Assembly (NCBI GenBank): GCA_937915835.1
Contig: CALGHA010000182.1
Location: forward strand, 1 to 19,266
From: an uncultured Fretibacterium sp.
GTDB lineage: Bacteria > Synergistota > Synergistia > Synergistales > Aminobacteriaceae
Reading direction: 5' to 3'
DNA: 19,266 nucleotides
Shown: positions 1 through 7,069 of the stretch, piece after piece
Layout: the number at the start of each line of letters is the position of its first letter
Numbering within the stretch: position 1 is the first letter of the stretch
Made by a program: the position numbers and the translations under genes
The notes under the pieces: generated by a model
Database searches by the model: none
Seen by the model: only the letters and a program-made list of their open reading frames with translations
What the model was told of the DNA's origin: nothing

Positions 1-1007
1 TTCTCGAGCATGGCAATTGCGCACATTGTCTGTTGAGTGTCGTATTCGTCCATTTTGACAATAACATCACGGCTTCCAGGACACTTAACCGTTACAACGC
101 CGTCTGCTTCCTTCCAGTTTGCCGCGCCCTCGTAAATGAACGTGTAAATCAGAATTCTTTCAATCTCAGAAATTTTTGCTCCGTTCACTCTAAGATTTTC
201 ACCTTCGGAATTTTCGCCCGTCCTGTCGTCACCATCGAGAGCAATATACGGGGCTTTCTGTAATCTTCCGAAGTTGTTGCCGAGTGCCTGAATTGAGCCT
301 TTTGTGCCGTTTTTGAGCTCATAGAGACAGCCTAAATCTAAATCAATCGCTCCTGACTTCGACAGGAACCAGCCTTTTTTTCCGCCGCCTTTATGCCAGT
401 TGAGATTAATCAAGATTTCTCCGGTTGCTTTATCGAGATTAACTTTTTGACCTTTGCGAAGTTCTACAGGCTTTCGAGGCTCTGAAGATTTGGCTTGTGA
501 GTTTACTGCTTCTTCTCCTCCGTAAGACTTCAACAATTCCCGCAATCCTCCGTCAAAACCTGCCGCAACTGCTCCAATTCTCCATGTATCTTTGCGGTAA
601 ATCTCGACGGAAATTATTGCGCGTTCGTCGTGAAAGTCTGAGCCTGAAAGTTTTAGCGTTAAGGTTCGGCCAATTTCGACAGTGTGAGAATTAATCTGCC
701 CCATTGTGCCGCTTCCGTCAATACTCACTGTGAATACGAGCTTGTTAATCGACGTTGGAAGCCCTGAGAGATTTACGCTGAACTTTGCTCCGTTCGTGTA
801 AGGTGAGTAGGAAATTTCGCCGTTCGGTGAGCGCGTTTGATTGTAGAAAATCATGTATCTGTCATCGGATAATTTATCGTTGCTGTCAACTCCGAAACAT
901 GAAAAGTCATACACGGAAGCTCCCGACACACTCATATCGACTTCAAAAGTTTCTAACGGGCTGAAATATTTATCGAGTTTATCACGAAAACCGCGTTGAA
1001 TTTCCAT
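1..1007 (-). CDS. terA: TerA-like protein with two TerD-type domains, partial at left edge
   Basis: About 335 codons are open from an ATG at 1007 to the window edge, so the C-terminus is missing. The protein begins MEIQRGFRDKLDKYF. Residues about 1-165 form one TerD-like beta domain, with the motif FDGGLREL near its end. A short linker leads to a second TerD-like domain starting KGQKVNLDKATGEI, with the acidic signature AIDLDLGCLYEL and then LDGDDRTGENSEGE. Two domains in this order match TerA of the tellurite/chemical-stress cluster. TerD-family proteins bind Ca2+ through acidic loops; the cytoplasmic role of TerA is not well defined. The start overlaps the terD stop as TAATG, so translation is probably coupled to terD. 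Its SD would lie inside the end of terD. Assignment to the TerD superfamily is firm; the name terA rests on domain order. Confidence 0.85.
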   Translation of the reverse strand, partial: MEIQRGFRDKLDKYFSPLETFEVDMSVSGASVYDFSCFGVDSNDKLSDDRYMIFYNQTRSPNGEISYSPYTNGAKFSVNLSGLPTSINKLVFTVSIDGSGTMGQINSHTVEIGRTLTLKLSGSDFHDERAIISVEIYRKDTWRIGAVAAGFDGGLRELLKSYGGEEAVNSQAKSSEPRKPVELRKGQKVNLDKATGEILINLNWHKGGGKKGWFLSKSGAIDLDLGCLYELKNGTKGSIQALGNNFGRLQKAPYIALDGDDRTGENSEGENLRVNGAKISEIERILIYTFIYEGAANWKEADGVVTVKCPGSRDVIVKMDEYDTQQTMCAIAMLE

Positions 1008-1585
1008 TAAACGTTTACCCCGAAGTCAAGGCATAATGAACGAAGTCCGCCCTTGTAGCCTGAACCGATTGCGTTAAACTTCCATTCATTAGCATTCCTG
1101 TATAATTCGCCGACGACTACAGCCGTCTCAACGGAAAAATCTTCGCCCAAGTCGTAACGGATTAACTCTTTGCCGCTCGTCTCGTCAACAATCCTGATAA
1201 ACGCGTTCGAGACTTGCCCGAAATTCTGTTTACGAACGTCAGCTTCATGAATTGTTACGGTGAAAGTAATCTTGCTGATATTGGCCGGAACTTTTGTTAA
1301 GTCGACTTTGATTTGCTCATCGTCGCCCTCGCCCGCTCCTGTCAAGTTGTCGCCCATGTGCTGAACTGCTCCCGAAGAATGCTTAAGATTATTGTAAAAT
1401 ACGAAGTCTAAATCATTCTGAACTTTTCCGTTTGAGCCGAGTAAGAATGCCGCCGCGTCAAGGTCAAAGTCAAAGCCTCCGTCGTATTTTTTCGTGTCCC
1501 AGCCTAAGCCGACGAGAATTTTTGTGAGATTGGGATTGCCTTTAGTGAGATCAACGCGCTGACCTTTGAATAAACTTATTGCCAT
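1007..1585 (-). CDS. terD: TerD family calcium-binding stress protein
   Basis: This 192-residue protein has the standard TerD length. It opens MAISLFKGQRVDLTKGNPNL, carries the acidic motif FDFDLDAAAFLL at residues 38-49, the loop GDNLTGAGEGDDEQI at about 78-92, and the closing segment NAIGSGYKGGL at 171-181. TerD proteins bind Ca2+ through such acidic residues and belong to the Ter system for tellurite, phage and chemical stress. An upstream in-frame start would add 27 residues that overlap the HIT gene and look unlike TerD. The ATG at 1585 has AGGAGG at 1595-1600 with a 9-base gap, which decides the start. The HIT gene ends 55 bases upstream on the same strand and the TerA-like gene begins on the last base of this stop codon. 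Confidence 0.95.
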   Translation of the reverse strand: MAISLFKGQRVDLTKGNPNLTKILVGLGWDTKKYDGGFDFDLDAAAFLLGSNGKVQNDLDFVFYNNLKHSSGAVQHMGDNLTGAGEGDDEQIKVDLTKVPANISKITFTVTIHEADVRKQNFGQVSNAFIRIVDETSGKELIRYDLGEDFSVETAVVVGELYRNANEWKFNAIGSGYKGGLRSLCLDFGVNV

Positions 1586-1640
1586 AATATTTTGCCTCCT
1601 GATTAATAAAATATAACACGTTCTATTTTGCTGACGATTT

Positions 1641-2060
1641 TTAGAGATTAGCTTTAATCTTCGCAATCATTTCGTTGTATTCCTGCTCAGTGAGAAATTT
1701 CTTCTTCGGGTTCATCTCGAAAACTCCGCCCCATTCAAAGCCGTCTTTATACTTCGGGACAAGATGAACGTGAAGATGACAGCCAGTATCGCCGTAAGCT
1801 CCGTAATTAACTTTGTCGGGATTAAACGCGGCATGAATTGCTTTAGCGGCCTTGTTAACGTCAGCAAAGAATGCGTTTCGTTCTTCGTCGCTAATATTCA
1901 CAATCTCGCTCACATGATCTTTGTACGCAACGATACAGCGTCCCGGATGGCTTTGTTCTTTGAAGAGGATTAATGAGCTTACGCTGAGGTCGCAGATGTA
2001 AATTCCGAACTGTTCGAGCAATTCGCCTCTCATGCAATATCCGCAATTATTATCTTTCAT
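1641..2060 (-). CDS. HIT (histidine triad) family nucleotide hydrolase or transferase
   Basis: The 139-residue protein carries the histidine triad HLHVHLVP with His95, His97 and His99. It also has an N-terminal CGYC pair (Cys6, Cys9), which with His49 and His95 could bind zinc as in Fhit/GalT-like members. The HPGRCIVAYKDH segment (38-49) is the usual first strand-helix region of HIT proteins. Family members hydrolyse nucleoside phosphoramidates or dinucleoside polyphosphates; the substrate here is unknown. The SD AAAGGAAG lies 7 bases before the ATG. It is the first gene of a probable three-gene minus-strand unit with terD and the TerA-like gene, and it is divergent from the gene at 2186. 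Its co-occurrence with ter genes suggests, but does not show, a link to nucleotide stress. Confidence 0.93.
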   Translation of the reverse strand: MKDNNCGYCMRGELLEQFGIYICDLSVSSLILFKEQSHPGRCIVAYKDHVSEIVNISDEERNAFFADVNKAAKAIHAAFNPDKVNYGAYGDTGCHLHVHLVPKYKDGFEWGGVFEMNPKKKFLTEQEYNEMIAKIKANL

Positions 2061-2110
2061 GTTAGGGCTTCCTTTCGATGTAAATTTTCGTGGGGATTTA
2101 AGTTAGTGAA

Positions 2111-2119
2111 ATTGTAGCA
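2111..2119 (-). promoter_or_regulatory. Extended -10 promoter candidate for the HIT-terD-terA unit
   Basis: On the minus strand the bases read TGCTACAAT, a TGn-extended -10 (TACAAT at 2116-2111). A start about 7 bases downstream would leave a leader of roughly 43 bases before the HIT ATG. No good -35 is visible, which is acceptable for an extended -10. This is inferred from sequence only. Confidence 0.45.
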
Positions 2120-2125
2120 TAAACT

Positions 2126-2154
2126 TTTAGATAATTAGATGTCATGTGTATAAT
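2126..2154 (+). promoter_or_regulatory. Sigma70-type promoter candidate for the 2186 gene
   Basis: TTTAGA (2126-2131; 4 of 6 match to TTGACA), a 17-base spacer and a perfect TATAAT (2149-2154). The predicted transcription start near 2161 leaves about 25 bases before the ATG at 2186. It would exclude an in-frame start at 2144, which lies upstream of that point. Confidence 0.5.
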
Positions 2155-2185
2155 AACGTCAATACTCACAGGAGACTTTGCAATC

Positions 2186-2650
2186 ATGAGAATAAAATTT
2201 AACATGGACTTTCACGGGGAATATATCCGGACACTGAAGGGATTACGCGAGAATTTTTCGGTTGAAGATGTCCTTGAAGTCTACAACAACGGCCAACTCG
2301 TGAAATGGCTCGACGCAAGATTGTTCATGAACGAGTTAAAACAAGTTCAAGCGATTACGTCAACGAACGCACGGGAAATTCTGGCGGAACTCATCAAAAT
2401 TTTTGAGCCTGAGACTAAGCCGGAAGAAATTGACGAGGCATTAACGATTTATGATTATCTCAAGGAACGCGAGGACTTCAGAAAATACATGAAAGAAAAC
2501 GGCTTGCAGGAGCTTGAGAGTTTGCGCGAGAAATTAACACTGAGAGATAATGAGATTGCAAGGTTGAAACAGGATCTTGAAGATATAAAGCGTGAGTATG
2601 AGACTTATAAGAAATCGAACAACATATTGGCAATTGTCAAGGTGTTATGA
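2186..2650 (+). CDS. Small helical protein, paralogue of the 4795-5370 gene (unrecognised family)
   Basis: This protein of 154 residues was not recognised. Residues 1-55 are very similar to the start of the minus-strand gene at 4795-5370, sharing KFNM-FH, IRTLK-LRENF-VEDVLE, Y-NG and WLDAR. The middle also matches (NAR-IL-EL-KIF and DYL-ER, then NGL-ELE-LR). The C-terminal third is charged and heptad-like (LRDNEIARLKQDLEDIKREY), a predicted coiled coil. There is no signal peptide or membrane segment, so it should be cytoplasmic. AGGAGA at 2170-2175 lies 10 bases before the ATG at 2186 and is preferred over the in-frame ATG at 2144. It is followed 49 bases later by the AAA+ remnant, probably co-transcribed. 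An adaptor or partner-binding role is a guess from the coiled coil and the conserved head. Confidence 0.75.
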   Translation: MRIKFNMDFHGEYIRTLKGLRENFSVEDVLEVYNNGQLVKWLDARLFMNELKQVQAITSTNAREILAELIKIFEPETKPEEIDEALTIYDYLKEREDFRKYMKENGLQELESLREKLTLRDNEIARLKQDLEDIKREYETYKKSNNILAIVKVL

Positions 2651-2699
2651 TTGAGAAAGCATTCAAGCAAAATATAAGGTTGAATGGAATTAGTGAATA

Positions 2700-3767
2700 A
2701 TGCGTAAAGACACTCACAAACTTTTAGTCTCGTATCTTGATTCGTTATCGCCAATCATTTACATTCATCATTCAGATTTTCCAGCCATTGACGACGAACT
2801 CAGAAGCATAACGGAAGAATATCACGTGAAATTTGCCGAGTTCAACAATGCGTTAGGAGCTATAGACTTTAACACGAAGCGTTCACTTCATAAATGCGAG
2901 CTTCCGGAGTTTCTTGAGAGCGTCTTTGACATGAATGATGACGATGAACCTTGTGAACTTTTTATAATCCTCAAGGACATTCACGACGCAATCCATGACC
3001 CGAAAATTATCGCATTAATCCGACGTATTGCAGAAAGCTCAAATTTCCCCGCCAAAATTATAATCATCGACACAAAAATTGATATTCCCCTTGAGCTTGA
3101 GAGCTTCATAACGTTAATTGATGTTCCCTTGCCTGACGACGAGGAAATTCGCGAATGCATAGAAACTTTCACGGCTAATACGAATTTGCGGCTTGATAAA
3201 ACTTCGGTTGATGAGTTAATTTTTGCGTTAAAGGGTTTAAGCTCGTTCCAGATTAATCAAGTTCTCTCTGTTGCCTATCAAAAGGGAGGAACTCTCGACG
3301 CTTCAGACAGAAAATATATTCTCGAGGAAAAAGAACAGATGATAAAGAAGTCCGGCATTCTTGAGATGATAAACTTTGAAGAAAGCATTGACGAACTCGA
3401 AAAGGCTTTTGCCGGGATTGGCGGCTCAAATGGGGACGTTACTGCGACGGCCAATGATATATCGAAACTTCCGGCAGAATTTTTACGTAAAGGACGCTTC
3501 GATGAGTTATTCAGCGTTGACCTTCCGAATGAGAACGAGCGCAAAAAAATTCTTGAAGTCCATTTGAGAAAACGCGACAACGGAAGATTGAACCCGTCAA
3601 TTGACCTTGACAAGCTCAGCAGAGAGACGGAAAATTTCAGCGGCTCAGACCTTGAAGGAATTGTTAAAGAAGCTGTAGAGACTGCATTTATCGAAGGTAA
3701 GGACGCAATCACTACAGACTTGTTAATGCAAATTCGACGCGAGACTAAATCAATTTACGACATTTGA
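2700..3767 (+). CDS. Ycf46-like AAA+ protein with Walker A region deleted in frame
   Basis: 355 residues with no stop. Residues 1-225 match the N-terminal half of Ycf46-type AAA+ proteins (SPIIYIHHSDF, FIILKDIH, the ELESFITLIDVPLPDDEEI strand). After NFEESID at 225-231 one expects IGG-LKxWL, a Walker A loop and about 85-90 residues before Walker B. Instead the chain runs straight into ELEKAFAGIGGSNGD (232-246), which normally follows Walker B. A second skip of about 25 residues follows, leading to VTATANDISKLP (sensor 1). The arginine-finger segment LRKGRFDEL (262-270) and the sensor-2 helix FSGSDLEGIVKEA (313-325) remain. With no phosphate-binding loop it should not hydrolyse ATP. The reading frame and C-terminus stay intact, so it may be a non-catalytic derivative or a young pseudogene. 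Its SD is weak. Its last 18 bases overlap the end of the minus-strand gene. Confidence 0.8.
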   Translation: MRKDTHKLLVSYLDSLSPIIYIHHSDFPAIDDELRSITEEYHVKFAEFNNALGAIDFNTKRSLHKCELPEFLESVFDMNDDDEPCELFIILKDIHDAIHDPKIIALIRRIAESSNFPAKIIIIDTKIDIPLELESFITLIDVPLPDDEEIRECIETFTANTNLRLDKTSVDELIFALKGLSSFQINQVLSVAYQKGGTLDASDRKYILEEKEQMIKKSGILEMINFEESIDELEKAFAGIGGSNGDVTATANDISKLPAEFLRKGRFDELFSVDLPNENERKKILEVHLRKRDNGRLNPSIDLDKLSRETENFSGSDLEGIVKEAVETAFIEGKDAITTDLLMQIRRETKSIYDI

Positions 3768-4733
3768 ACCTATTTTCTTGACGGCTGAGACTGCAAAACT
3801 TGAAATTGTATTTATAACTTTTTCTTTGACCGTATGAATTGTTTCTGAGACGAACTCACCAACTTTTGAGCCCGCTACATAGCTGACAGTTCCGCCGATA
3901 AGTCCTCCAGCAGCCGCTCCAGCAGGACCGAAGACTGAGCCGATTTTCGCACCGATTACCGCACCTTTTGAAGCGCAAAATCCAGCCGTAACAGTCGCCG
4001 CATTCCTTTCAACGACATCAATTATCTCAAATGGAGGCAATTTTTTCACGACAGCTTTAACGTTCTCGATCGCCAAAAATCCAACGTCAGCGATAACATC
4101 ATTCGGAGAATTGGCCGGGAATGCCGGGATTATTCCTCGTTCGGAAGCCGTCTTGAAAGCTCCTGATGCCGCCGCCTTAACGCCTAAATCTTCGCCGGAG
4201 TTCAAAGCGTCTTCGATAATTTTATTCCCGTCATAAAAATTTTCGCTGAAATATTCACTTGCAAACGCGTAACCTTCATCTTGAGCGATTATGCCGATTG
4301 CCGCCGTGCCCTGAATTTCTCGTGATGCTGCTGAAAGTGTGAAATCGTTGAAAGTTTCCTGCTTCGGTTTGACTTCATCATAATCAACGTCAATAATTTC
4401 ACATTGAGCTTTTATCGCCGAGCTTCGTATGTCATGTAAATAATCTGAGGCCTCCTGTTCGCTCATGTTTGAAGCTGACTTCTTGATTTCTTTCTTGAGC
4501 CAGTCTTCTTTACTCTTACCATTTGCAATTGCCTGGTCGAGTTCCTCACGTTTTGCCCGGTCGAGTTCGAGCGTTGAGATTATTTCGGTTGAGATTGCGT
4601 GAATTTCACTTGAAGATTTTTCGGGCATATTCGCTTGAAGTTCTGACGCAAGCCATTCTATTAATGAGACATTCTGAGAATTGGCGTAACTCTCAAGAAA
4701 GTGTTTCAAGAGTGAGATAAATTGTTCGTGCAT
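3750..4733 (-). CDS. Uncharacterised protein with C-terminal glycine-zipper segment
   Basis: This 327-residue protein was not assigned to a named family. Residues 1-200 look helical and soluble, with an acidic centre (IIDVDYDEVKP). Residues 251-294 are rich in Gly and Ala with GxxxG spacing (GAVIGAKIGSVFGPAGAAAGG), a glycine zipper seen in membrane-inserting, pore-forming and phage- or toxin-associated proteins. No N-terminal signal peptide is visible. GAGG lies 6 bases before the ATG at 4733. Upstream in-frame ATGs (4751, 4961) have weaker SDs, and the longest form would overlap the gene at 4795-5370. That gene lies 61 bases upstream on the same strand and is probably co-transcribed. The gene converges on the AAA+ gene with an 18-base overlap. 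A membrane-active role is inferred only from the zipper. Confidence 0.7.
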   Translation of the reverse strand: MHEQFISLLKHFLESYANSQNVSLIEWLASELQANMPEKSSSEIHAISTEIISTLELDRAKREELDQAIANGKSKEDWLKKEIKKSASNMSEQEASDYLHDIRSSAIKAQCEIIDVDYDEVKPKQETFNDFTLSAASREIQGTAAIGIIAQDEGYAFASEYFSENFYDGNKIIEDALNSGEDLGVKAAASGAFKTASERGIIPAFPANSPNDVIADVGFLAIENVKAVVKKLPPFEIIDVVERNAATVTAGFCASKGAVIGAKIGSVFGPAGAAAGGLIGGTVSYVAGSKVGEFVSETIHTVKEKVINTISSFAVSAVKKIGSNVVN

Positions 4734-4794
4734 GTTAATCCTCGCTTTCATATGATTTCTTTCAATTGAATAATTTTTGGCGAGATAAGAGAGT

Positions 4795-5370
4795 TTATTG
4801 CTGTGTAATCTCGTTGAGCCTTGTCCTGATGGTATATTCTCCGACATTGCCGATGAGATTTGAGTAGATAAAGTTTTTCGCGTCATCATCGTCATCATAT
4901 AAGAAGACTTGTGATTGAAACGTATTGTTGATATTGCCGAGTTCTTCATTAGCTTCAACAACTTTTTGGCATATATCCCGTAACTGTGTCATTATCATAA
5001 TTTTTTCACGTCGCAAGGCTTCAAGCTCATTTAATCCGTTAACTCTCACATATTCACAAAACATTTTGCGTTCATCGAGATAATCAAAAATTTCTAAGTC
5101 TTCAGCGAGTTCATCGGGATTAGCCTCAACGTCAAAGATTTTTGCGAGTTCTTCAAGAATTTTGCGGGCGTTTTCTTCTCCAGAGGCTTTGAGTTCCTGA
5201 ACCTTCGCGAGTTCATCATGATAATATCTTGCGTCAAGCCAGCGTTCAAATGTTCCGTTGCTATAATTCTCTAATACGTCCTCAACAAAAAAATTCTCTC
5301 GTAAGTCTTTGAGTGTTCGGATTTGAATTTGCTTGCAATGAAACATCATGTTAAATTTTAATTTAGGCAT
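4795..5370 (-). CDS. Small helical protein, paralogue of the 2186-2650 gene (unrecognised family)
   Basis: 191 residues, starting MPKLKFNMMFHCKQIQIRTL. The first 125 residues align with the 2186 gene, with a two-residue insertion near position 12 (FHCKQIQIRTL against FHGEYIRTL). The shared block contains LRENF-VEDVLE, WLDAR, KIF and NGL-ELEALR. The C-terminal part differs: a helical stretch (about 125-150), an acidic run (YDDDDDAK) and a tail ending TRLNEITQQ. No signal or membrane segment is seen. AAAGGAGC with GGAG 8 bases before the ATG fixes the start. It heads the minus-strand unit that also holds the glycine-zipper protein and is divergent from the FAD oxidoreductase 46 bases away. Its function is not known; paralogy to the other unit's first gene is the main clue. 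Confidence 0.8.
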   Translation of the reverse strand: MPKLKFNMMFHCKQIQIRTLKDLRENFFVEDVLENYSNGTFERWLDARYYHDELAKVQELKASGEENARKILEELAKIFDVEANPDELAEDLEIFDYLDERKMFCEYVRVNGLNELEALRREKIMIMTQLRDICQKVVEANEELGNINNTFQSQVFLYDDDDDAKNFIYSNLIGNVGEYTIRTRLNEITQQ

Positions 5371-5389
5371 TATCTCAGCTCCTTTAGCT

Positions 5390-5395
5390 TATAAT
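5390..5395 (+). promoter_or_regulatory. -10 element in the short divergent gap before the FAD oxidoreductase
   Basis: A perfect TATAAT sits 22 bases before the ATG at 5417. No -35 match lies at 16-18 bases. The overlapping palindromic bases also give TATTAT on the minus strand, so the 46-base gap may serve both divergent genes. Confidence 0.35.
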
Positions 5396-5416
5396 ATCAT
5401 TACAGGAGGTTTATTC

Positions 5417-7069
5417 ATGCGCAAAAATTTTCTCGTCATCTTGCTTCTAGTTTCATGCTTAGCACTTTACACCGTCAAAAATCCCTCGTCAGTCTCATCA
5501 TCTAACTTTAAAAGCATAACCCCTGCAGAACTTTCACATGAATACGACATAATCATTGCTGGCGGAGGCATCGGGGGGATTTCTGCCGCAATTCAGGCTT
5601 CACGAATGGGCGTAAAAGTTCTCGTTGTTGAGATAACAAACTGGCTTGGAGGTCAAGCAACTGCCGCCGGAGTCTCGAACATGGACGACTTGAGCGACCA
5701 AATGAGCGGACTTTATCTTGAGTTCATGAGCAAAATTGAGAATTATTACTCTCGCAAGGGAAAATCAATTCACACAACTTACTGGGAAATTAGCAACAAA
5801 GCCTTTGAGCCTTCAATCGGGAAAAAAATTCTTCAGGAAATGGCGAGCGGTGAAAATTCTCCGGACATTTTATTCTTTTCTGAGATCGTCGAAGTTGGCA
5901 AGAATAACGACACGATTAACAGCGTAATCATTCAGACACCAGAGGGAAAACGAAACGTAGCCTGTAAAGTTTTGATTGACGCGACGGAATATGGCGACAT
6001 TTTACCGTTGACAGGAGCAGATTACCGAGCAGGAAACTCATTAACTCCTTCAATTAATCTCGACACAATGATACAGGACATAACCTGGACGGCTATAATT
6101 CGCAAATATCCCAAGGGAATTCCTGAACACTTGAAGCCGAAAAATCCTCTGCCTGATTACGACCGAGCAAGGGAAAATTACAAACGTTATGTGACGAAAG
6201 ACGGCTCAGACTTCGAAGGGATTTATCCCGTGAAATTGCCCGTGAACTTCGTAACTCATAATGCTTATCGCGGACTTCCTGACTCGTTTTTGCCGGGAAA
6301 TTACGACGCTCGCAAAAGAAATTGGCCGAAAATTACGAAAACGAGCGTAAACTGGGGCAATGATTATCCGGGCTATTATATGTGGAAGAAAAAATACGGT
6401 CTCCCAGTCGAATATCTCGAGAACAAAACTTTACGCGCAAGCATTGAACGAGACGCATTAATCAAAACTTTACACTTCATCTATTACGTTCAAAACGAAC
6501 TCGGCGAAAATTGGAGCGTTGACGAGAACGAATATGATTATCTTCCGGAGGCCGCAAAAGATTTACCCGCTGAGTGGCAAGAAATCGCCCGGCACATGCC
6601 CCCAATCCCTTACGTTCGAGAGAGCAGGAGACTTGTCGGGCTTCATACACTCACATCTGAGGAACTCTACAAAAATTCGCTCGGCAATGAAATTCATAAT
6701 CCCATCGCTGTCGGACGTTACGCATTAGACCTTCACCATTCCGACACTGATAACTGCATGGAAAAAGATTTAGGCGAAAAAGCCGCGTTTATTCAGGAAC
6801 ATTCACCTCAAGGAAACTTTCAAGTCCCCCTTGATATTCTAATCCCCCTAAAAGTTGACGGTTTAATCGCCGCTGAGAAAAATTTGTCAATGTCAAGACT
6901 TGCCGCCGGAGCTTTACGACTTCAGCCAATCTGCATGATGACAGGACAAGCCGCAGGAGTTTTAGCCGCTCTCAGTGTTCAAAAGGGAATTCCTCCGCGT
7001 GAGGTTAAATATGAGGATGTACGAAGAGTTTTAATCGAAGCTGGAGTGAATTTATCGCTGAAGAATTAA
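5417..7069 (+). CDS. Exported FAD-dependent oxidoreductase, possible lipoprotein
   Basis: 550 residues. A hydrophobic N-terminus (MRKNFLVILLLVSC) ends in a lipobox-like LVSC, with Cys14 as the possible lipidated residue. The signal is short, so plain secretion or an anchor is also possible. No twin-arginine motif is present. The FAD Rossmann motif IIIAGGGIGGISAA spans 45-58 (GxGxxG at 49-54), with the ribose-binding acid Glu72 in VLVVEITNWLGGQAT. The C-terminal FAD-contact region reads GLIAAEKNLSMSRLAAGALR, then CMMTGQAAGVLAAL. This matches the FAD_oxidored (PF12831) group, whose electron donors and acceptors are mostly unknown. AGGAGG (5404-5409) lies 7 bases before the ATG and rules out the upstream in-frame start at 5348. 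The stop overlaps the rtcB stop by 3 bases. An envelope redox role on an unknown organic substrate is inferred. Confidence 0.9.
   Translation: MRKNFLVILLLVSCLALYTVKNPSSVSSSNFKSITPAELSHEYDIIIAGGGIGGISAAIQASRMGVKVLVVEITNWLGGQATAAGVSNMDDLSDQMSGLYLEFMSKIENYYSRKGKSIHTTYWEISNKAFEPSIGKKILQEMASGENSPDILFFSEIVEVGKNNDTINSVIIQTPEGKRNVACKVLIDATEYGDILPLTGADYRAGNSLTPSINLDTMIQDITWTAIIRKYPKGIPEHLKPKNPLPDYDRARENYKRYVTKDGSDFEGIYPVKLPVNFVTHNAYRGLPDSFLPGNYDARKRNWPKITKTSVNWGNDYPGYYMWKKKYGLPVEYLENKTLRASIERDALIKTLHFIYYVQNELGENWSVDENEYDYLPEAAKDLPAEWQEIARHMPPIPYVRESRRLVGLHTLTSEELYKNSLGNEIHNPIAVGRYALDLHHSDTDNCMEKDLGEKAAFIQEHSPQGNFQVPLDILIPLKVDGLIAAEKNLSMSRLAAGALRLQPICMMTGQAAGVLAALSVQKGIPPREVKYEDVRRVLIEAGVNLSLKN

Noticed and set aside
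2144..2185. Upstream ATG extending the 2186 gene by 14 residues
   Set aside because: It overlaps the predicted -10 element, lacks an SD, and the paralogue has no matching extension.
3278..3712. 144-residue minus-strand open frame
   Set aside because: It is antisense to the AAA+ gene, Ser-rich with no SD, and is a shadow of that gene's codon pattern.
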